64,000 bases of DNA from positions 5,031 to 69,030 of the forward strand of contig JANRJV010000063.1 of assembly GCA_033763795.1 (NCBI GenBank), written 5' to 3'. The DNA comes from JAEUIV01 sp033763795 (GTDB taxonomy: Bacteria > Planctomycetota > Phycisphaerae > Phycisphaerales > UBA1924). Under the pieces are notes generated by a model. That model worked only from the letters and a program-made list of their open reading frames with translations. It made no database searches and was not told where the DNA came from. Below, piece by piece: positions 55,841 through 64,000 of this stretch (the first letter of the stretch is position 1; the number at the start of each line of letters is the position of its first letter). A program made the translations under genes and the position numbers.

Positions 55841-56173
55841 TCAGTACCGCGGCACCGCCGGATCCACCCGCAGCGACCACGCGTCGATCCCCCCGGCCAT
55901 CGACCGCGCCCCCACACCCGCACGCCGCAGCAGCTCCACCGCCGACAGCGACCGCACCCCGTGGTGACAGAACACCACCACCTCGCGCCCCGCCGCCGCT
56001 TCGGCAATCTCCTCCGCCCGCGCTTCCATCTCCTGCAGCGTCACCAGCAGGGCCCCCTCGATCCGCGCCACCGCGTGCTCCCGCGCCGTGCGGCAGTCGA
56101 TCAGCAGCACCGACCCCGCATCTTTCACGAGCAGGTCGCGCGTCGCCTCTGCGCTGATCTCGACCCCCCTCAC
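55841..56173 (-). CDS. Rhodanese-domain protein
   Basis: This 110-residue single rhodanese domain has the active-site loop CHHGVRS with the catalytic Cys and the usual LLIDCRTAREHAVARIEGA start. It can transfer sulfur or bind persulfide; the partner is unknown. The GTG overlaps the stop of the upstream small lipoprotein gene (GTGA). Confidence 0.9.
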   Translation of the reverse strand: MRGVEISAEATRDLLVKDAGSVLLIDCRTAREHAVARIEGALLVTLQEMEARAEEIAEAAAGREVVVFCHHGVRSLSAVELLRRAGVGARSMAGGIDAWSLRVDPAVPRY

Positions 56174-56703
56174 TCGCCCGCCGGCCCCTCGACCCCGCGC
56201 TCGGTCTCGGGAGAGTCCCCGCCCGGTGCGTCCGCCGCGCTGCCGCGCTGGTACGCAACCACCGGGCTCGCGATCACCTTCCCGGGCGGAGTCGCGATCA
56301 TCCGCGGGATCAGCATGATGACGTCCGTCGCCGCGTGGAAGGGCCCCGCCGCCGCCTCGGCCACCTCCGCGCCGCTCGTGTCCTTCAGCTCCAGCGCCGT
56401 CTCCGCAGTGGGGTGGCGGCCCAGCGCCCGCTCCGTCTTCGCGTACCGGGGCGAAGGAGTCGTGTAGTGCGGGTGATGCTCCGTCCCGTCGACCCGCACG
56501 ATGATCTGCTGCTCCTCCCAGTGCCCGCGCCCGCCCGAAACAAGCGAAGGACCGCCCGCCTGCTCGAGCAGCCCGTGCGCGCCCGCCGGCTCAAGCGAGG
56601 GCGACGCCTCGCGCCCCACCGTCAGCCGATCGTTGTCGATCGACTCGCACGACCACATCGACGCACCGCACACAACCAGCCCGGCCGCAAGCAGCTTCTT
56701 CAT
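56170..56703 (-). CDS. Small secreted protein, possible lipoprotein
   Basis: This 177-residue protein has a signal peptide (MKKLLAAGLVVCGASMWSC) whose Cys at 19 could be lipidated, though the lipobox MWSC is weak. The mature part has no family I recognise; it contains a His/Tyr patch (EHHPHYTTPSPRY) and an acidic, Glu/Gly-rich tail. It is coupled to the rhodanese gene by a GTGA overlap. A TACGAT hexamer (56715-56710) ends 6 bases before the ATG, another leaderless-type start. Confidence 0.7.
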   Translation of the reverse strand: MKKLLAAGLVVCGASMWSCESIDNDRLTVGREASPSLEPAGAHGLLEQAGGPSLVSGGRGHWEEQQIIVRVDGTEHHPHYTTPSPRYAKTERALGRHPTAETALELKDTSGAEVAEAAAGPFHAATDVIMLIPRMIATPPGKVIASPVVAYQRGSAADAPGGDSPETERGVEGPAGE

Positions 56704-56709
56704 ACCCTG

Positions 56710-56715
56710 ATCGTA
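56710..56715 (-). promoter_or_regulatory. -10 box of the small lipoprotein-rhodanese operon
   Basis: TACGAT on the minus strand, 6 bases before the ATG at 56703. The intervening CAGGGT is too close to act as a normal ribosome binding site. Confidence 0.4.
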
Positions 56716-56749
56716 GCGGACGACACGTCCCCCGGTCGCCCCGCCCGCC

Positions 56750-58900
56750 TCAGTTCACGTCCAGGTCCCGCAGGAACGCCCGCAGCTCCTCCTCCGCGGC
56801 CCGCTTCGTCTGCTCCGCCGCCTGCCACTCCGCCGCCACGCGCTCCAGCTCCGTCTCCTGCTCGGAGAACTTCGCCACGTACCGCCGGTACAGATCGCTG
56901 TTGCGGTCCACCGAGTTCATGTTCTGGCGGATCCGCTCCTGATCCTCTCTGATCCCGGCCCGCCGCACGTCCAGCGACTGCTGCACGCGCTGCGCTTCCT
57001 GCACGCGCGCCTGGATCGACGCCGCCTTCTTGAACGCGTCCACCACCGCCTGCGACGCCTTCCCCTGCTTGGCGTACACCAGCAGCGTCTCGAGCCCGAA
57101 CTCCGCCAGCGTCGCCTGCTCGGACCGCACCTGCTCCCACGTCACCGCCAGCTCCGCCGTCTCCCCAGCGCCCAGCTCCTTCTCGAACCGCACCAGCGTC
57201 TCCGTCGACTCGGGCGCATCCCGCGGCTCGACCAGCGTCCATCCCTCCATCCGCGGATGCTCGACCAGCAGCAGCCGGCCCCGCTCCCGGTCGTTGTTCG
57301 CGAACGTGTACACCGACCCCATCCGCGCCTTCCGCTGCACCAGCAGCAGGCCGTCCACGATCTTGATCCCCACGATCTCCTCGTTCCCCCGCGCCTCCGC
57401 CCGCGCCACGACGTCCAGGTCCACCGCGTACGACAGCAGCCGCGTCTGCTCACGCGACGTGTGCGGGATCTGCGCATCGCCCGCGTACGACGCCCCATCC
57501 ATCACGCTCACCGGCCCCGGCATCAGGTCCGAAGCGTTCGTGAACTCCACGCCCCGCATCGGGTGCCGCGCGAAGCTCTGCTCGTTGTAGATCGACACGC
57601 GACGACCCTCGACCGGCGTCGTCACGATCGGCAGCATCGCCGAACGCTGACGCTCCAGCGTCACGGGCGCATCCACCGTGTACATGAACGTCTCGCCCGC
57701 CGAACCCGCCGCGGCCTGCGCCTGCGCCGCGTAGTCGATCATGTCCTGGCCGCTCAGCTCGCGGCCAAGCTCCACAATCTCGCCGTCGGAACGAGCCCCC
57801 GCACCGTCCGCTTCTTTCCGGAATCGCATGTTCGACGAGTCAGCCGCCGCCGGCGCCGCCGCGGTCGCCGCCATCCGCTGCATCGACATCGCCCCCTCAT
57901 AGATCCGCGGCCCCACACCCGCCAGCACGGGCACCGGCGCCACCGGTCGCTGCGTGAACAGCGGCTGGTACAGATCCATCGTGAAGCTCACCGGACGCCC
58001 CGACGCCAGCGACAGCCGCACGTTCTCCCAGTCCTGGTCCGTCGTGTTCTCCACGACCGCCCACCCCTGCAGCGTGAAGCTCTGCTTCCGGCCCGCCCCC
58101 GCCTCGCCCGTGCGCGCCTCGGGCAGAATCAGGCGATAGCTCGTCTTCCACACCGGCATCTCGTGCACATACCCGACGATCACGCGCCGCGCCGCGTTCG
58201 CGTCCCCGCCCGCCGAGAACGACAGGTCGACCGTCTTCTCGTGCTCCGACCGCTGCTCCGCCAGCGCGCCCAGCGCACGCGACAGCTCTTCCTGCAGCTC
58301 CCCGTCCGTGAACCGGAAGCTCGAGATCGAAGCGATCATCACGCTCCGCACCCCCGCCTCGGTCACGAGGTTCACGAACTGCTGATTCACCGGCGCTTCG
58401 GGCTCCGCCCCGCGCATCGCGCCGGGCACAGGCCGCGTCTCCACGCCCAGAATCGTCCCCTCCACCGGCCCGTCCACCGTCGTGATGCTCACGCGCGACC
58501 CGCGAAGCTGCATGAACAGGTCCGCGATGGTCGGCGCCCGCGAGATGTCCACCCCGAACGATCGCAGCCGCCGCTCCAGGGGCTCCTTCGAGTTGTAGCG
58601 CACCGCGTCGATCCGCCCACCGTCGAGGTCCAGGATCACCATGCTCTTGATGATGTCGTTGATCTGCTCCGTCTCGAAGCTCAGCTCGGCCCGCGCATCG
58701 CCCTTCACCTCGCCCCGCCGCTCGAAGTACCCGACCCCCGAGCGGAAAAGCACGATGCTCCGGATGGGCAGCTCCGTCTCAGCCCCGTCCGCCGCGCGCA
58801 CCAGCGCCGCCGCACGCTCCGCCCCCAGCGCACGCCCGCTCAGCGCCGCGACAACCGCCGGAACCGCCATCAACATCGCCGCCATCATCACGCTGCGCAT
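56750..58900 (-). CDS. DUF4139 secreted protein
   Basis: 716 residues with a signal peptide (MMAAMLMAVPAVVAALSGRALGA). The N-terminal region (PIRSIVLFRSGVGYFERRGEVKGDA...FETEQINDIIKSMVILD) and the long beta-rich middle (VGYVHEMPVWKTSYRLILPEA..., LQGWAVVENTTDQDWENVRLSLASGRPVSF) are typical of the DUF4139 family. The last 130 residues form a coiled coil rich in Glu, Gln and Arg. The biochemical role of the family is not known. The ATG at 58900 has AGGAG at a good distance, while much longer open sequence upstream is only a shadow. Confidence 0.88.
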   Translation of the reverse strand: MRSVMMAAMLMAVPAVVAALSGRALGAERAAALVRAADGAETELPIRSIVLFRSGVGYFERRGEVKGDARAELSFETEQINDIIKSMVILDLDGGRIDAVRYNSKEPLERRLRSFGVDISRAPTIADLFMQLRGSRVSITTVDGPVEGTILGVETRPVPGAMRGAEPEAPVNQQFVNLVTEAGVRSVMIASISSFRFTDGELQEELSRALGALAEQRSEHEKTVDLSFSAGGDANAARRVIVGYVHEMPVWKTSYRLILPEARTGEAGAGRKQSFTLQGWAVVENTTDQDWENVRLSLASGRPVSFTMDLYQPLFTQRPVAPVPVLAGVGPRIYEGAMSMQRMAATAAAPAAADSSNMRFRKEADGAGARSDGEIVELGRELSGQDMIDYAAQAQAAAGSAGETFMYTVDAPVTLERQRSAMLPIVTTPVEGRRVSIYNEQSFARHPMRGVEFTNASDLMPGPVSVMDGASYAGDAQIPHTSREQTRLLSYAVDLDVVARAEARGNEEIVGIKIVDGLLLVQRKARMGSVYTFANNDRERGRLLLVEHPRMEGWTLVEPRDAPESTETLVRFEKELGAGETAELAVTWEQVRSEQATLAEFGLETLLVYAKQGKASQAVVDAFKKAASIQARVQEAQRVQQSLDVRRAGIREDQERIRQNMNSVDRNSDLYRRYVAKFSEQETELERVAAEWQAAEQTKRAAEEELRAFLRDLDVN

Positions 58901-58996
58901 GTGCATGCTCCTTGTGCCGCCCGCGACCCGGCGCGGGCCCCGCTCCCCGAACTCCGGGCTCCTCCCGGACCCCGCCACGCCTTCGACATCATCTTC

Positions 58997-59002
58997 TATC
59001 AT
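58997..59002 (+). promoter_or_regulatory. -10 box of the M24 peptidase gene
   Basis: TATCAT, about 70 bases before the GTG at 59075, which has its own GGAG. It is in the 174-bp gap between divergent genes. Confidence 0.35.
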
Positions 59003-59074
59003 CGTCCCGATTCGCGGTGGCACCGCCAAACCTTCTTTCACCTCGCCGCCGCCCTCCTCTGGACGGAGAACCGC

Positions 59075-60286
59075 GTGAACGCCGATCCCCACGGAACCAC
59101 AGCCGCTCCCGCGCGTCCCACCATCATCGCCGGCGTGCCCGCCATCAACATGGCGCTCTATCACCGCATCCGCTTCAAGGCCGGCGATCCCGGCGCCATC
59201 CTCTCGGTGCCCCGCGAGCAGGGCGGCCCGCTCGCCGGCGAATCGCTCATCATCCGCGACGTCGAGCTCGAACGCGCCCGCCGCGTCGTCCGCGCCGATC
59301 GCTTCTACGCCCCGCGCGACCTCGAGCCGCCCCCGCCCGTCGGCCCGCTCTCGGGAGACCGCCCCACCGCCACCGCGCAGGCCGCCGCCGAGCTCATCGT
59401 CCGCGCGGGTCTCCGCGAGATCTGGACCGACCGAACCCTCCCCATGATCTTCGCATGGCACATCCAGCAGCGCGGCGTCTCCCTCCACTACGACCCCGAC
59501 CTCGGCGTCCGTCAGCGTCGCTCCAAGGACGAGCAGGAAGTCCAGTGGCTCCGCGACGCCCAGCGCGCCACCGAAGACGCCATCCAGATGGCATGCACGC
59601 TCATCGCCCGCGCCGCCCCCGATCGACAGGGCCTCCTCATCCACGACAACGCCCCGCTCACGCCCGACCGCGTCCGCGCCGCAATCGACATCTTCCTCAT
59701 GCAGCGCGGCTACGCCGGCTCCGACTCCATCATCGCCGGCGGGACCGACGGCGGAGACTGCCACAACCGCGGCTCCGCTCCCCTCCGCACCGAACAGCCC
59801 ATCATCGTCGACGTCTTCCCCCGCTCGCAGGAGACCCTCTACTTCGGCGACTGCACCCGCATGGTCGTCCACGGCCCGCCCGGCAACATCCCGGACCTCG
59901 TCCGCTCCATGCACGCCGCAGTTGTCGAAGCCAAGGCCGCCGCCATCGCCGCCACGCACGCCGGAACCACCGGCGAAGCCGTCCACCGCGTCGTCATCGA
60001 CGTCATGCGCCGCCGCGGCTACCCCATGGGCCTCCCCACACCCGCCGACCCGCCCACGCGCATCGCCATGGTCCACGGCACGGGCCACGGCCTGGGCCTC
60101 GACATGAAAGAACAACCACTCCTCGACTTGGGCGGTCCGACTCTCGTCGCCGGCGACGCCGTCACCATCGAGCCCGGCCTCTACGCCCCGGCCGTGGGAG
60201 GCATGCGCCTCGAAGACCTCGTCATCGTCCGCGACAAGGGCTGCGAGAACCTCAACACACTCCACGAAGGCCTCACGTGGACCTGA
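59075..60286 (+). CDS. M24-family metallopeptidase (Xaa-Pro aminopeptidase-like)
   Basis: 403 residues with a creatinase-like N-terminal domain and the pita-bread catalytic domain. Metal ligands are seen as the two Asp in IIVDVFPRSQETLYFGDCTRMV, His in VHGTGHGLGLDMKEQP, Glu in AGDAVTIEPGLYAP and Glu in GGMRLEDLVIV. It probably removes N-terminal residues from proline-containing peptides in the cytoplasm, as no signal peptide is seen. The GTG at 59075 is chosen for GGAG about 7 bases upstream. It is followed after 23 bases by a pseudopilin gene. Confidence 0.9.
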   Translation: MNADPHGTTAAPARPTIIAGVPAINMALYHRIRFKAGDPGAILSVPREQGGPLAGESLIIRDVELERARRVVRADRFYAPRDLEPPPPVGPLSGDRPTATAQAAAELIVRAGLREIWTDRTLPMIFAWHIQQRGVSLHYDPDLGVRQRRSKDEQEVQWLRDAQRATEDAIQMACTLIARAAPDRQGLLIHDNAPLTPDRVRAAIDIFLMQRGYAGSDSIIAGGTDGGDCHNRGSAPLRTEQPIIVDVFPRSQETLYFGDCTRMVVHGPPGNIPDLVRSMHAAVVEAKAAAIAATHAGTTGEAVHRVVIDVMRRRGYPMGLPTPADPPTRIAMVHGTGHGLGLDMKEQPLLDLGGPTLVAGDAVTIEPGLYAPAVGGMRLEDLVIVRDKGCENLNTLHEGLTWT

Positions 60287-60298
60287 GCCCCCGCGCGC

Positions 60299-60304
60299 TA
60301 CACT
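60299..60304 (+). promoter_or_regulatory. -10 box of the pseudopilin gene
   Basis: TACACT ends 5 bases before the ATG at 60310, without a Shine-Dalgarno sequence. Confidence 0.4.
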
Positions 60305-60309
60305 CCGCG

Positions 60310-61119
60310 ATGCGCCGCCCCGCCTTCACGCTCATCGAGCTCCTCGTCGTCGTCGCCATCGTCGCGATCCTCATAGGCATCCTCCTCCCCGCCCTGGGCA
60401 AGGCACGCGAGTCCGCCCGCGCCGCCGCGTGCCTCTCGAACCTCCGCCAGCTGGGCCAGGGACTCACCACCTACCTCGGCGAGTACGAAGAGCGCCTCCC
60501 GCAGGTCCGCGTCGAAGGCTTCGCAGGAACACGCGTCGAAGGCGAAGCCGGCGCCAACATCGGCGCACTCTTCGGCGGCCGACAGGGAACCCTCCCTTTC
60601 TACGGCATCAACTCCATCGGCCCCCGCGGACGCCCCCTCAACCAGTACGTCTGGGAAGCCGACTTCCCCCCCGACGGCACCGCCGCCGCAGACACCTTCG
60701 ACATCCCCATCTTTAGCGACCCCGCCGACCGCGGCACCGCCGACCCCTTCATCCCGCCCGGCTTCGACACCACCAGCGTCTACAAGCTCGTCGGCACCAG
60801 CTACAACCTCAACGACCACGCCCTCGACACCACACCCGGCGAAGACCAGTACCCCACACTCATCCCGCAGCGCGGCGGCCGAATGCCCAACGTCGCAAAC
60901 CCCTCCAGAACCTGGGTCCTGGGCGACCAGCCCATCTACAACTACGACGACGGCGGCGACCGCAACCAGGCATGGCACGCCGGACAGGTCCGCGCCAACC
61001 TCCTCTTCGTCGACATGCACGCCGCGCCGACGCTCCCCGTCCCGCAGGGCGCCGTCCACGAGACCGCCGACTACTCGTTCCTCCCCGAGCCGCGCTGGCT
61101 CGAACGCTTCGCCAACTGA
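60310..61119 (+). CDS. Prepilin-like protein (H-X9-DG type)
   Basis: This 269-residue type II pseudopilin starts MRRPAFTLIELLVVVAIVAILIGILLPAL, followed by ARAAACLSNLRQLGQGL. Near the C-terminus is a variant of the H-X9-DG motif (HAGQVRANLLFVDMH, with DM for DG). A short leader lacking the usual Gly before Phe (PAF) is an oddity. This abundant planctomycete family is secreted and its role is unclear. It resembles the pseudopilin of the cobalamin operon in its N-terminal 60 residues. Confidence 0.85.
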   Translation: MRRPAFTLIELLVVVAIVAILIGILLPALGKARESARAAACLSNLRQLGQGLTTYLGEYEERLPQVRVEGFAGTRVEGEAGANIGALFGGRQGTLPFYGINSIGPRGRPLNQYVWEADFPPDGTAAADTFDIPIFSDPADRGTADPFIPPGFDTTSVYKLVGTSYNLNDHALDTTPGEDQYPTLIPQRGGRMPNVANPSRTWVLGDQPIYNYDDGGDRNQAWHAGQVRANLLFVDMHAAPTLPVPQGAVHETADYSFLPEPRWLERFAN

Positions 61120-61158
61120 CCGACCAGCCACAACCCCCGCGAACTCCGACGCACACGC

Positions 61159-61761
61159 ATGAACCTCAGCCCGCAACCCTTCTCCGACATCCTCGACGCC
61201 GTCGCGTCCAAGACCCCGACGCCCGGCGGCGGCGCCGTCACCGGATGCGTCGCCGCACTCGCCGCCGCGCTCGCGCAGATGGTCGTCTCCTTCTCACTGA
61301 ACAAACGCGATCTCGCGGCTCATCAGCCGACGCTCGAAGCCGCCGCGGCCCAGCTCGAGCGCGCCCGCAAGCTGCTCCTCGAGCTCGCCGCCGAGGACAT
61401 GGCCGCCTACGAGACTCTCAACGCCGCCTTCAAGATCCCCAAGGACGACCCCGCGCGCCCCCAGGCGCTCCAGGCCGCCGCACGCCAGGCCGTGCAGCCC
61501 CCGCTGGCCACCATCGCCGCCTGCGCCGACCTCCTCCGCCTCTACGAGACCCTCGCCGGCATCACCAACCGCCAGCTCCGCTCGGACCTCGCCATCGCCG
61601 CGATCCTCACCGAAGCCGTCGCCCGCGCCTCGCGCTGGAACATCTCGATCAACGCGCCCCTGCTCGCTCCCGACGACGCGCACCAGGCCCGCGAACGCAC
61701 GGCCGAGATGCTCACCGTCGCCGAGGCCCGCGCCCGCGGCATCGAAGCCGCCTGCGCCTGA
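61159..61761 (+). CDS. Cyclodeaminase/cyclohydrolase family protein (FTCD C-terminal type)
   Basis: This 200-residue all-helical protein is related to formiminotetrahydrofolate cyclodeaminase and methenyl-THF cyclohydrolase (FchA). The family signature is TPTPGGGAVTGCVAALAAALAQMV near the N-terminus, then EEDM-like ELAAEDMAAYETLNAAFKIP and the C-terminal MLTVAEARARGIEAA. It likely acts in one-carbon folate metabolism. No other folate or histidine-degradation gene is adjacent. Confidence 0.88.
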   Translation: MNLSPQPFSDILDAVASKTPTPGGGAVTGCVAALAAALAQMVVSFSLNKRDLAAHQPTLEAAAAQLERARKLLLELAAEDMAAYETLNAAFKIPKDDPARPQALQAAARQAVQPPLATIAACADLLRLYETLAGITNRQLRSDLAIAAILTEAVARASRWNISINAPLLAPDDAHQARERTAEMLTVAEARARGIEAACA

Positions 61762-61878
61762 GAAGCCCCCCCGCGCACCGGGCCTTCCGCCGCTCGTCCG
61801 CCACGCTCGCCGGGCCACGCTCATCGCGCCCCGGCCCGCCGGCGTCATTTCGCCGCAAACCCGCCCGCACGCCCCGGC

Positions 61879-61884
61879 TATCAT
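61879..61884 (+). promoter_or_regulatory. -10 box of lepA
   Basis: TATCAT, 33 bases before the lepA ATG, which fits a transcript with a short 5' leader. Confidence 0.4.
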
Positions 61885-61917
61885 CCGTGCCCCGAACATA
61901 GAGCGACCAGACACACG

Positions 61918-63744
61918 ATGCCCATTCGAAACTTTTCCATCATCGCCCACATCGACCACGGCAAGTCCACCCTCGCCGACCGCCTCCTCCAGTCGACCAA
62001 CGCCGTCTCCGAACGCGAAGCACGCGAACAGATCCTCGACTCCATGGACCTCGAACGCGAACGCGGCATCACCATCAAGGCCTCCGCCGTCACCGTCTTC
62101 CACCAGCATCAGCTCAAGGCCGCCCCCGCGCCCGAGAAGTTCATGCTGAACTTCATCGACACCCCGGGCCACGTCGACTTCTCCTACGAGGTCTCGCGCG
62201 CCCTCACCGCCTGCGAGGGCGCCATCCTCGTCGTCGACTCCACCCAGGGCGTCGAGGCCCAGACCGTCGCCAACGCGTACATGGCCGTCGAGAACAACCT
62301 CGAGCTCATCCCCGTCGTCAACAAGATCGACCTCCCCAGCGCCCAGCCCGAGAAGGTCGCGATGGAGATCGAGCAGGTCCTGGGCCTCCCCGCCGAGGAC
62401 TGCATCTTCGTCTCCGCCAAGACCGGCGAAGGCATCCCCGAGCTCCTCGCCGCCATCTGCGACAAGCTGCCCGCGCCCCGCGAGCAGAAGATGCCCCAGA
62501 CGCGCGCCCTCATCTTCGACTCGCACTACGACGATTACCGCGGCGTCATCATCTACGTCCGCGTCTTCGACGGCCGCCTCCGCGCGGGCGACAAGATCCG
62601 CATGATGGGCACCGGCAGAACGTGGCACGTCACCGAGCTCGGCAAGTACACCCCAAAGCCTCTCAAGGTCGGCCCCGAGGGCCTGGGCCCCGGCGAAACC
62701 GGCTACCTCGTCGCCAACATCAAGACCCTCAAGGACGTCCGCGTCGGCGACACCATCACCATCGACAACGACCCCGCCCCCGAGCCACTGCCCGGCTACA
62801 AAGAGCCGCGACAGATGGTCTTCTGCGACTTCTACCCCACCTCCGGCGCCGACGCCAAGGGCAACGACTTCGAGGAACTCCGCGAGGCCATGGAGAAGCT
62901 CTCGCTCAACGACGCCTCCTTCACCTTCCACCCCGTCCACTCCGAGGCCCTGGGCTTCGGCTTCCGCTGCGGCTTCCTGGGCCTCCTCCACATGGACATC
63001 ATCCAGGAACGCCTCGAACGCGAGGGCGGCGTCGAGATCATCCAGACCGCCCCCACCGTCTCCTACGAACTCGAGACCACCGCCGGCGAAATCAAGGAAA
63101 TCAACAACCCCGCCGAACTCCCGGACCCCTCCATCTGGAAGGAGCTCCGCGAGCCCATCGTCAGGCTCGAGATCATCGTCCCCAAGGAATACATAGGCGA
63201 CGTCATGGCACTCTGCGGCAACCGCCGCGGCATCTACAAGTCGCAGACCGTCGTCTCCGAGTCGCGACAGATCCTCGTCTACGAGATCCCCCTCGCCGAG
63301 ATCATCTACGACTTCTTCGACAAGCTGAAGTCCATGACCCGCGGCTACGGCACCATGGACTACCACCTGCTGGGCTTCAAGAACGACCGACTCGCAAAGG
63401 TCGACATCCTCGTCAACGGCGACCCCGTCGAGGCCCTCTCGCTCATCTGCCACCGCGACAACGCCGAACACCGTGGCCGCCAGCTCCTCGTCCGACTCAA
63501 GGAAGAGATCCCCCGCCACCAGTTCGAGATCCCCCTCCAGGCCGCCATCGGCGGCAAAGTCGTCGCACGCGAGACCATCAAGTCCATGGGAAAGAACGTC
63601 ACCGCCAAGTGCTACGGCGGCGACGTCTCACGCAAGCGCAAGCTCCTCGAAAAGCAGAAAGAGGGCAAGAAGCGCATGAAGGCCATCGGCTCCGTCGAGA
63701 TCCCACAGGAAGCCTTCATGGCCGTCCTCAATCAGGGGGAATAA
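61918..63744 (+). CDS. lepA: Elongation factor 4 (LepA)
   Basis: This 608-residue ribosome-associated GTPase acts during stressed or early translation. G1 is AHIDHGKST (residues 10-18), then RERGITIK for switch I, DTPGHVDF for G3 and NKIDLP for G4. The LepA-specific C-terminal domain is complete (VTAKCYGGDVSRKRKLLEKQKEGKKRMK). The length matches the family (about 600). Confidence 0.97.
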   Translation: MPIRNFSIIAHIDHGKSTLADRLLQSTNAVSEREAREQILDSMDLERERGITIKASAVTVFHQHQLKAAPAPEKFMLNFIDTPGHVDFSYEVSRALTACEGAILVVDSTQGVEAQTVANAYMAVENNLELIPVVNKIDLPSAQPEKVAMEIEQVLGLPAEDCIFVSAKTGEGIPELLAAICDKLPAPREQKMPQTRALIFDSHYDDYRGVIIYVRVFDGRLRAGDKIRMMGTGRTWHVTELGKYTPKPLKVGPEGLGPGETGYLVANIKTLKDVRVGDTITIDNDPAPEPLPGYKEPRQMVFCDFYPTSGADAKGNDFEELREAMEKLSLNDASFTFHPVHSEALGFGFRCGFLGLLHMDIIQERLEREGGVEIIQTAPTVSYELETTAGEIKEINNPAELPDPSIWKELREPIVRLEIIVPKEYIGDVMALCGNRRGIYKSQTVVSESRQILVYEIPLAEIIYDFFDKLKSMTRGYGTMDYHLLGFKNDRLAKVDILVNGDPVEALSLICHRDNAEHRGRQLLVRLKEEIPRHQFEIPLQAAIGGKVVARETIKSMGKNVTAKCYGGDVSRKRKLLEKQKEGKKRMKAIGSVEIPQEAFMAVLNQGE

Positions 63745-63974
63745 CGCCGTTCCTTTTCGGCCGGTCGCACCTGCCGCGTCGCAAATCACGCGAGCGGAAG
63801 GCGCCACTTGGTGCTGCTTGGGTGCCTCGTCGAGCCTCCACCCGTCTCCCGTCCCCCGCCCCCCGCCCCCCATCTTTTCCTCTTTCTCGCGCCGGCCGCC
63901 GCGCCGCCCTCGTCGCTCGCCCGCGCCGCCCCCGCGCTCCTACCATCACTCGACCCCTCACCGGAGAAAGAGAC
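63745..63974. other. Intergenic region after lepA
   Basis: No gene or strong terminator is recognised. The second half is a C-rich plus-strand tract (CCCGCCCCCCGCCCCCC type) followed by a pyrimidine run. TACCAT at about 63941 could be the -10 box of the next gene. Confidence 0.5.
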
Positions 63975-64000
63975 ATGGCTTCGTTCTCGCTCGCCGTTTC
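63975..64000 (+). CDS. Start of a further gene (cut by window end)
   Basis: An ATG with GGAGAAAGAG 5-14 bases upstream begins a frame MASFSLAV that is open to the window end. Only eight complete codons are visible, so the product cannot be named. The strong ribosome binding site supports a real start. Confidence 0.45.

Overview
The window comes from a high-GC bacterium whose gene content points to the Planctomycetota, probably the Phycisphaerae. I infer this from H-X9-DG type prepilin-like proteins, several large Ser/Thr kinases with membrane tails, a PEP-CTERM-like surface protein, a type III glutamine synthetase, a DUF4139 protein and a cbb3 oxidase with fused CcoN-CcoO. No insertion sequence, phage, CRISPR array or rRNA was seen, so this looks like ordinary chromosome.

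Layout. 1-3.6 kb (minus): a manganese/zinc-type ABC importer (binding protein, ATPase, two permeases), one permease carrying a DtxR-like regulatory domain, behind a promoter with an MntR-like operator. 3.6-11.2 kb (plus): a complete histidine operon (hisG, hisC-HAD, hisB, hisH, hisF, hisA-hisI-hisE, hisD) preceded by a His-rich leader peptide and an attenuator-type terminator. 11.2-20.7 kb: an Rrf2 regulator divergent from a full cbb3 oxidase operon (fused ccoNO, ccoQ, ccoP, ccoG, ccoH, a SafE-like protein, ccoI, ccoS). 20.7-38.0 kb: a Tad/Flp pilus locus in two parts (plus: cpaB, FHA-CpaF, tadB, tadC, FHA protein, kinase; minus: a second cpaF, two pilins, prepilin peptidase, TadE/TadG proteins; plus: secretin and a TPR lipoprotein). 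38-47.4 kb: a kinase with a helical tail, an AspT-like transporter, a CAU-anticodon tRNA, glnN, a winged-helix regulator, trpA, a MazG-like protein and a BFD-type Fe-S protein. 47.4-50.8 kb (minus): a cobalamin riboswitch followed by a beta-propeller surface protein, a BtuH-like surface protein and a pseudopilin. 50.8-64 kb: a probably inactive transglutaminase-like protein, a methyltransferase, a zinc-ribbon kinase with a polytopic tail, rhodanese and small lipoprotein, a DUF4139 protein, an M24 peptidase, a pseudopilin, a cyclodeaminase-family protein, lepA and the start of one more gene.

Most operons are tightly packed: ATGA, GTGA or TGATG overlaps couple many neighbouring genes. Several first genes have a TAnnnT -10-like hexamer only 5-9 bases before the start codon and no clear Shine-Dalgarno sequence, which suggests leaderless mRNAs.

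The plus strand is G-rich over about the first 21 kb and C-rich beyond about 29 kb whichever strand is coding. This is what a replication terminus between those points would produce. The most novel system is the cobalamin-riboswitch operon: it looks like a planctomycete counterpart of the surface B12-capture proteins BtuG and BtuH of Bacteroidota, with a PEP-CTERM-like anchor in place of a lipid anchor.
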